Origin: an uncultured Bacilli bacterium
Lineage (GTDB): Bacteria > Bacillota_I > Bacilli_A > RF39 > UBA660
Assembly (NCBI GenBank): GCA_934162285.1
Contig: CAKPHY010000025.1
Location: 1 to 18,095 of the forward strand
Direction: 5' to 3'
DNA: 18,095 nucleotides
The stretch's first letter is position 1; every line of letters begins with the position of its first letter. Positions 14,274 through 18,095 of this stretch are shown here, one piece after another. A model generated the notes under the pieces. That model did not search any database. It worked only from the letters and a program-made list of their open reading frames with translations, and was not told the origin of the DNA. The translations under genes were made by a program, and so were the position numbers.

Positions 14274-15844
14274 AAACACTTTTGAGAAGCCACAGGTAAT
14301 CTAGGCACTTGACCATTAAATCTTTGAATAGAAAGCTCTTTAAAATATTTAGTTAACATGGAAATATTTGGATCATACATTGATAATATTAAAACATCAA
14401 CACTATTATTTAAAGCATAAATATTAGAGAAAAAGTCAGGAGCAAATTGCGAAACATAATTAATTTCTGTATTAAGCTTATTTAAATATTGGCAAACCAT
14501 ATTATAGCATTGATTATAATTTTGTAATTCCTCTAGTAAAGCTTTAGCTTTAGCTAAGATCATATGAGTATAATGATCATATGGTGCTCCTATATTATTT
14601 ATATTCCACTTAAAAAATTGCTTCACTGATTCTTCTACTAACATTATGGTAAGGTTAAATTCCAATTTTTCTTTTAAATTATTGGCAACTTCTAAACATT
14701 CATTACATAAAAAGCCATTTCTAATGCCATCGCTTTTAATTAAAGCTTTTAAAAATAAAAATTTATTATAATCAGCAGCATGGCAATTATAACACCATGT
14801 ATAATTTAAAATATCAGGAATAAAATATCCTTGTTGCAAAGCACTAACTATATTAGAAAATTGTAAATCCATTTCTTTAACTCTAAAATCACTTAAAAAA
14901 TGATCATGAACATAAGGACGAATACGATAAAAATTGGTAGGTTCTCGATGATAAAGTTCACTTAGTAAATACTGATTACAAAGAAATTTACCTGATAAAT
15001 CTTTTTTTTGATTTTCAATTAACAATAATTCAATATTAGATATGTTTATATTGGGATTCATATTCACATCTGCTAAATATGATTGAATATAATAATTATC
15101 AAAATAAAAAATATCGTTGCTACATTTATAATATAAATAATCTATTGGCATATTTGAAAGCGTTGACTTAATTGTTTTTTCGATTCCGTAGTTTAAATCA
15201 TAAATATGAGGATATGGTCCAAAAAATCCAAGAACTTCAATTAAATTAGGATTTCTAAATCTTAATTCAGCTATCAGTTTTTTATTAAATACTGTTTTAG
15301 AAACAAAATAATAAGAATAAACTAAGTCAAAAGGACAACTAGTATTAGCAAGTAAAAAAGATAAAATTTCTTTATTGCAAAAATAAGATTCATCATAATA
15401 AGTATTTTTTTCATTCCAAAAATTCAAAACCAAATTAGTAAATACTTCAGCCATTCCTTCTTCAATACTAACTAAATATCCTGGTTCACTGCCAAAATCT
15501 TGATATGAAAGAAAAGACAAAACGTGAGAATTCTCATGTATCAATGTATTAATAGCTTGTTCTTTATCATTTTTTAATATTTCATTGTTAAGATGAATCA
15601 CTTTTTCATCATGACAGCAATCACCATAATATCCTTTATCATCAAAAATCTGTAATCTATAAGCTCTTATTTTCTTCTCAATTATATTAGTATCTATATT
15701 ATTTCCAGTAATCTTTGACAATTCATTTAAAAAATTAATAACCATCGAAATAGCAATATTTTGATAACTATTTAGATTTATAGACATAAGTATTTGTTCT
15801 TTTTTATTAGCTATAAATTTTTCTATTCCCTTTATAATTTCCAT
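14252..15844 (-). CDS. Putative zinc metallopeptidase with C-terminal zinc-binding cysteines, unknown family
   Basis: A 530-aa protein that I cannot place in a named family. It has HENSH (His103, Glu104, His107) in a helix, then EEGMAEVF (128-135), where Glu129 is spaced as the third zinc ligand of a gluzincin; EG.AE after HExxH is typical of that clan. Near residue 350 is WCYNCH (Cys351, Cys354) and 25 residues later LCNECL (Cys380, Cys383), a likely structural zinc site. No signal peptide or membrane segment is seen, so it should be cytoplasmic. ATG 15844 has GGGGAT upstream, inside a hairpin; an in-frame ATG at 15880 is within that hairpin and unlikely. It is the second gene of a two-gene operon. 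Activity is inferred from motifs only. Confidence 0.75.
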   Translation of the reverse strand: MEIIKGIEKFIANKKEQILMSINLNSYQNIAISMVINFLNELSKITGNNIDTNIIEKKIRAYRLQIFDDKGYYGDCCHDEKVIHLNNEILKNDKEQAINTLIHENSHVLSFLSYQDFGSEPGYLVSIEEGMAEVFTNLVLNFWNEKNTYYDESYFCNKEILSFLLANTSCPFDLVYSYYFVSKTVFNKKLIAELRFRNPNLIEVLGFFGPYPHIYDLNYGIEKTIKSTLSNMPIDYLYYKCSNDIFYFDNYYIQSYLADVNMNPNINISNIELLLIENQKKDLSGKFLCNQYLLSELYHREPTNFYRIRPYVHDHFLSDFRVKEMDLQFSNIVSALQQGYFIPDILNYTWCYNCHAADYNKFLFLKALIKSDGIRNGFLCNECLEVANNLKEKLEFNLTIMLVEESVKQFFKWNINNIGAPYDHYTHMILAKAKALLEELQNYNQCYNMVCQYLNKLNTEINYVSQFAPDFFSNIYALNNSVDVLILSMYDPNISMLTKYFKELSIQRFNGQVPRLPVASQKCLKSIHKV

Positions 15845-15875
15845 ATTATATCCCCTTTTTTGTAGAGGATATAAT
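15845..15875 (-). promoter_or_regulatory. SD-sequestering hairpin before the metallopeptidase gene
   Basis: Arms 15845-15855 and 15865-15875 are complementary over 11 positions (one G-U on the RNA) with a 9-base loop. The 3' arm holds the only SD (GGGGAT) and ends directly at the ATG. No T-run follows, so it is not a terminator. It would throttle translation relative to the upstream gene. Confidence 0.65.
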
Positions 15876-15904
15876 AGCACTTTTTTGGTTTTTTGGCAAA
15901 TTCA

Positions 15905-17722
15905 TTAAAGATGAATTTTATTAGCGTTCAAATATTCAGTTATCGCTTCAGCAGAAGAAACAATATCCATATTCATGTCTTCTTTCATCTCGGGATATAA
16001 TTCTAAAATAACACTTCTAATTATTTCTTCAACATCATTTTCTTGAAAAATACAATAATAATTATTTGTTAAAGATGTTTTTATGAAGGAAGGTAGCATC
16101 TCAGGATATCTATTAACTATATCCTTACATCTTCGCAAATAAACTTGTTTTTCATCTTCAAAAGACAAATTATGCATTTTCGTATAAAGTGATGGAACTG
16201 AATATTTATCTACATATAGATCAATTAAATCGTCTAAGGAACCATCTGCATGCAATTCTTTTTTCATTTCATCGCTTATTTTAGAGTATGGTATAGAGTT
16301 TTCTAGCATGTCACGATAATTATTTTCATCAGATAAAAATACTATTGCTCCTGTCTTAGCATAAGCCCAAATACCTGTGCGGGCATATTGCTTTCCATAT
16401 TTATCAATAGTTGCTTTTACTATTTTACCTAAGTTATTTTCAGGAAAACTATTTTGCATTTCTTCAGCTGATTTTATAACTTTAACCGCATCAATATAAT
16501 CTTGACAAGCTATTTCTAAATTATCTATGTTGCCGACGCGATCTTTTATTATTTTTAAAACATTATCATGATTTAAATCTTTAACTTTTTCATTTTTTTC
16601 ATTATCAGTAAGTAATCCTGAATCATTACGAAATGCATAGTAAGTTAAAGCTTGAGCTGCTTTATCTTCGCCATATTTAGCAAGAATTTTTTCAATTAAA
16701 TCTAAAAGAATCTCTTCATCTTTATTATTTTCAAGAGGAGTTTCTTTTTCCCTATAAGGATATATTTGATCAACAAATTTATTTATCATATCAATTGTTT
16801 TATTAGTACATGTTTTCTCAAGCATTATTGAATAAAGTTCATCAGGTGAAATATTATTTAATAATAATTCACGATAATTAATTTCTTTTGATCCGCGACT
16901 AAAAAGTTTAACATTACCATCTAAATAAGCTTTTAAGGCATTTTTTAAATGCTTTAAGCCATATCTATTATAAGTTTCATTCATTACTTTTAATAACAAA
17001 TTAAATTTATCACTTTTCTTTTGATAAGATTCTTGAATAGCTTTTGCATTTAAATAAAGTTTTTTTAAACTAGGATCAGAAGTTGTAGCTATTTTTTTAT
17101 TCAAAGTTTCTAAAAAAGATAAAGAATTAAGGGTTAAACCACTATTTAAAATTTCGGCAAGTATTTCACACATTTTATAATCATAGGAGAAATAATTGCT
17201 TTCACAAACACCTACTCCATTTACATTTGCTAACATTGGATTAGGATCTGACATATTTTTTCTAAGTTGGCTAGAATTTATAAAAGCAATAATTTTATTA
17301 GCAATTTCTAAATTATCAACTTTTAAAACCACATTATTATTTCTTATTTTTGAGCCAACTTTTAAGCGATAATTTATTTTGTTTTTACGTAAAAAATCCA
17401 ACAAAATGTATAAATTAGGGCCTATATCTAAAGCCTTTAAAGGAATATACAAATTTATCGCGGTTGCATTATTAACAATTCCATGATTAGAATAAAAAAA
17501 ACGTGGATTATTAGTTTCCCCAAAAGCATTAATTCCTGAAATATCAGTCATTCTTCGTGTTAGCATTGTAAGATCTAAAGAAACATCCTTATCATAATCC
17601 TTAACACCATACTTAATTAACCTAGCATAAATTTCTTCAGGTTCAATAGTAAAATCTTTGTTATTCTCTTTATAATAACTGTAAATTTCATTTAAATATT
17701 TAAAATATTTTTCTCTATTCAT
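15905..17722 (-). CDS. Large repeat-containing protein of unknown function (605 aa)
   Basis: I do not recognise this protein. Residues 1-230 form a domain with FGETNNPRFFYSNHG (67-81) and a block in which a strand, helix and Lys/Arg-rich strand (NLYIPLK, LLDFLRKNKINYRLKVGSK) recall HopA1-like proteins, but only weakly. Residues 240-575 contain three clear and one weaker repeat of 90-98 residues (about 245, 341, 432 and 534), each starting with a helix ending in (K/R)YG, then an Ala/Leu-rich helix, then a short charged loop and a helix. No signal peptide or membrane segment. ATG 17722 is favoured by GGAG nine bases upstream and by overlap with a short upstream ORF; ATG 17737 and GTG 17779 are alternatives. 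Co-transcribed with the metallopeptidase gene. Confidence 0.8.
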   Translation of the reverse strand: MNREKYFKYLNEIYSYYKENNKDFTIEPEEIYARLIKYGVKDYDKDVSLDLTMLTRRMTDISGINAFGETNNPRFFYSNHGIVNNATAINLYIPLKALDIGPNLYILLDFLRKNKINYRLKVGSKIRNNNVVLKVDNLEIANKIIAFINSSQLRKNMSDPNPMLANVNGVGVCESNYFSYDYKMCEILAEILNSGLTLNSLSFLETLNKKIATTSDPSLKKLYLNAKAIQESYQKKSDKFNLLLKVMNETYNRYGLKHLKNALKAYLDGNVKLFSRGSKEINYRELLLNNISPDELYSIMLEKTCTNKTIDMINKFVDQIYPYREKETPLENNKDEEILLDLIEKILAKYGEDKAAQALTYYAFRNDSGLLTDNEKNEKVKDLNHDNVLKIIKDRVGNIDNLEIACQDYIDAVKVIKSAEEMQNSFPENNLGKIVKATIDKYGKQYARTGIWAYAKTGAIVFLSDENNYRDMLENSIPYSKISDEMKKELHADGSLDDLIDLYVDKYSVPSLYTKMHNLSFEDEKQVYLRRCKDIVNRYPEMLPSFIKTSLTNNYYCIFQENDVEEIIRSVILELYPEMKEDMNMDIVSSAEAITEYLNANKIHL

Positions 17723-17804
17723 TTTTTCGTTCTCCATCAACACCACCGCTTTCTTTTTTATTATTATAAATAATTTCACTTATATTCTCATCTGATTCTA
17801 CCAT
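17715..17804 (-). CDS. Possible leader ORF (29 codons)
   Basis: An ATG at 17804, seven bases after AAGG, opens a frame encoding a very charged 29-residue peptide (MVESDENISEIIYNNKKESG...). Its stop TAG at 17717-17715 overlaps the preferred start of the 605-aa gene (ATGAATAG). This is the geometry of a translationally coupled leader. It may also be a chance frame. Confidence 0.35.
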   Translation of the reverse strand: MVESDENISEIIYNNKKESGGVDGERKNE

Positions 17805-17819
17805 TCTATTACCTTATTT

Positions 17820-17828
17820 AATATATCA
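17820..17828 (-). promoter_or_regulatory. Possible extended -10 for the two-gene operon
   Basis: The minus strand reads TGATATATT (TGn plus TATATT). The predicted start near 17813 would cut into the SD of the leader ORF, so either the promoter lies elsewhere in this AT-rich stretch or the leader ORF is not translated. Confidence 0.3.
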
Positions 17829-17864
17829 TTAATTTAAATATTTAAAATAGTTGTTAACATTTTG

Positions 17865-17895
17865 AAAAAAATATGAATTAAACAATTCATATTTT
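17865..17895 (-). terminator. Strong terminator upstream of the two-gene operon
   Basis: A perfect 12-bp stem AAAATATGAATT (17868-17879) with its complement (17884-17895), 4-base loop and T-run on the minus strand. It ends transcription of whatever lies to the right. Confidence 0.85.
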
Positions 17896-18034
17896 AAACT
17901 AAGAGTTCAATTAAACTTATGATAATTCCAGCCAATGCTCCTATTAAATAAACAAGCATTAATATTAAAAAATTTTCTTTTAAATTCTTATTTGTCCTAA
18001 ATAATACTAATAAAGCGACCCCCGAGTTTTGCAG
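17894..18034 (-). pseudogene. C-terminal fragment of a membrane protein, upstream part lost
   Basis: A 46-codon open frame ends exactly at the terminator and reads as two hydrophobic segments joined by a charged turn (GVALLVLF, RTNKNLKEN, then a long Leu/Ile helix). It has no ATG, GTG or TTG before the second segment, and all three frames upstream contain stops. The first codons are GC-rich (CTG, TCG, GGG, GTC) compared with the rest. This looks like the end of an integral membrane protein whose N-terminal part was replaced at about 18017-18025. A 21-aa peptide from the internal ATG (near 17959) is another reading. Confidence 0.4.
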
Positions 18035-18061
18035 TTAGCTATATTTCAAATGTTAATCTAA
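18026..18061. repeat. Single 36-base repeat-like element resembling a type II CRISPR repeat or anti-repeat
   Basis: The plus strand starts GTTTTGCAG, contains AGCTATATTT and AAATGTTAAT, and ends CTAA. Type II-A repeats of Streptococcus/Listeria type share GTTTT at the 5' end, AGCTAT in the first half and AATGCTAAC in the second. Only one copy is present, so it is not an array. Read on the minus strand it would be an anti-repeat downstream of a promoter-like sequence. Confidence 0.3.
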
Positions 18062-18087
18062 GCCTTATTCTATGAGGTTTTTATTTT
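18060..18087 (+). terminator. Plus-strand terminator at the right edge
   Basis: Bases 18060-18068 pair with 18072-18080 (core CCTTAT with ATGAGG, two G-U pairs) around a 3-base loop, followed by TTTTTATTTT. The direction is unambiguous because the T-run is only on the plus strand. No plus-strand gene precedes it in the window, so it implies a short plus-strand RNA or a displaced terminator. Confidence 0.55.
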
Positions 18088-18095
18088 GTCAACAA
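18067..18095 (-). promoter_or_regulatory. Promoter candidate at the right edge
   Basis: The minus strand begins TTGTTG (18095-18090), then 17 bases, then TAGAAT (18072-18067). A transcript would start near 18060 and run through the repeat-like element to the terminator at 17865-17895, about 190 bases. Confidence 0.35.

Noticed and set aside
17894..17959. Type I toxin peptide (21 aa hydrophobic frame from an internal ATG)
   Set aside because: The frame continues upstream as a coherent second membrane segment and there is no SD before this ATG, so a truncated longer gene is more likely.
1..18095. Mycoplasma code 4 (TGA read as Trp)
   Set aside because: TGA serves as the stop in at least two genes (8712-9065 and 14252-15844), where reading through would run into a terminator or a downstream gene, and Trp codons in conserved positions are TGG.
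17961..18095. CRISPR array at the right edge
   Set aside because: Only one copy of the repeat-like sequence is present; no second copy lies at 60-70 base spacing on either side within the window.

Overview
This is an AT-rich window whose convincing genes all lie on the minus strand, with short intergenic gaps, U-tailed hairpin terminators and good Shine-Dalgarno (SD) sequences (GGAGG or GGTGAT). The gene set (murF, lspA, rluD, queH, rpsB-tsf, a GluP/YqgP-like rhomboid, a MarR plus ABC-exporter operon) and base composition suggest a low-GC Bacillota, probably Bacilli/Erysipelotrichia or an RF39-like gut lineage. Tryptophan is read from TGG and TGA is used as a stop, so the code is 11. MurF and LspA argue for a walled cell. 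No taxonomic search was possible.

From right to left, which is the direction of transcription: (a) 17865-18095 holds a broken membrane-protein C-terminus, a strong terminator, a plus-strand terminator and a single repeat-like 36-mer resembling a type II CRISPR repeat or anti-repeat. (b) 14252-17804 is a two-gene operon of unknown function. It encodes a 605-aa protein with three or four internal repeats, preceded by a possible 29-codon leader ORF, and a 530-aa HENSH/EGMAE putative zinc metallopeptidase with a CX2C...CX2C zinc-binding pair. (c) 9744-14232 is a MarR regulator with a heterodimeric ABC exporter, with a strong promoter and a palindromic operator candidate over the -10. (d) 9188-9720 is a single 167-aa gene of unknown function with its own promoter. 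(e) 7340-9120 holds a DUF6323-like/DUF6179-like pair followed by a NUDIX hydrolase. (f) 5259-7284 is the rpsB-tsf translation operon, in which S2 has a long tail ending in a Rho_N/SAP-like motif. (g) 4277-5228 is queH plus a small membrane-anchored protein. (h) 1678-4253 is lspA-rluD-rhomboid. (i) 305-1663 is murF behind an SD-sequestering hairpin. (j) 1-304 is a gene-free leader carrying a (TA)13 tract and nested inverted repeats, leading to a gene of which only the first two codons are visible.

Most of the window is housekeeping. The parts most worth a second look are the uncharacterised operon at 14252-17804, two hairpins that pair out the SD of the next gene (murF and the metallopeptidase gene), the extended S2, the DUF6323/DUF6179-like pair, the (TA)13 tract and the repeat-like element at the right edge. 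I do not see a complete, clearly new defence or mobile system.
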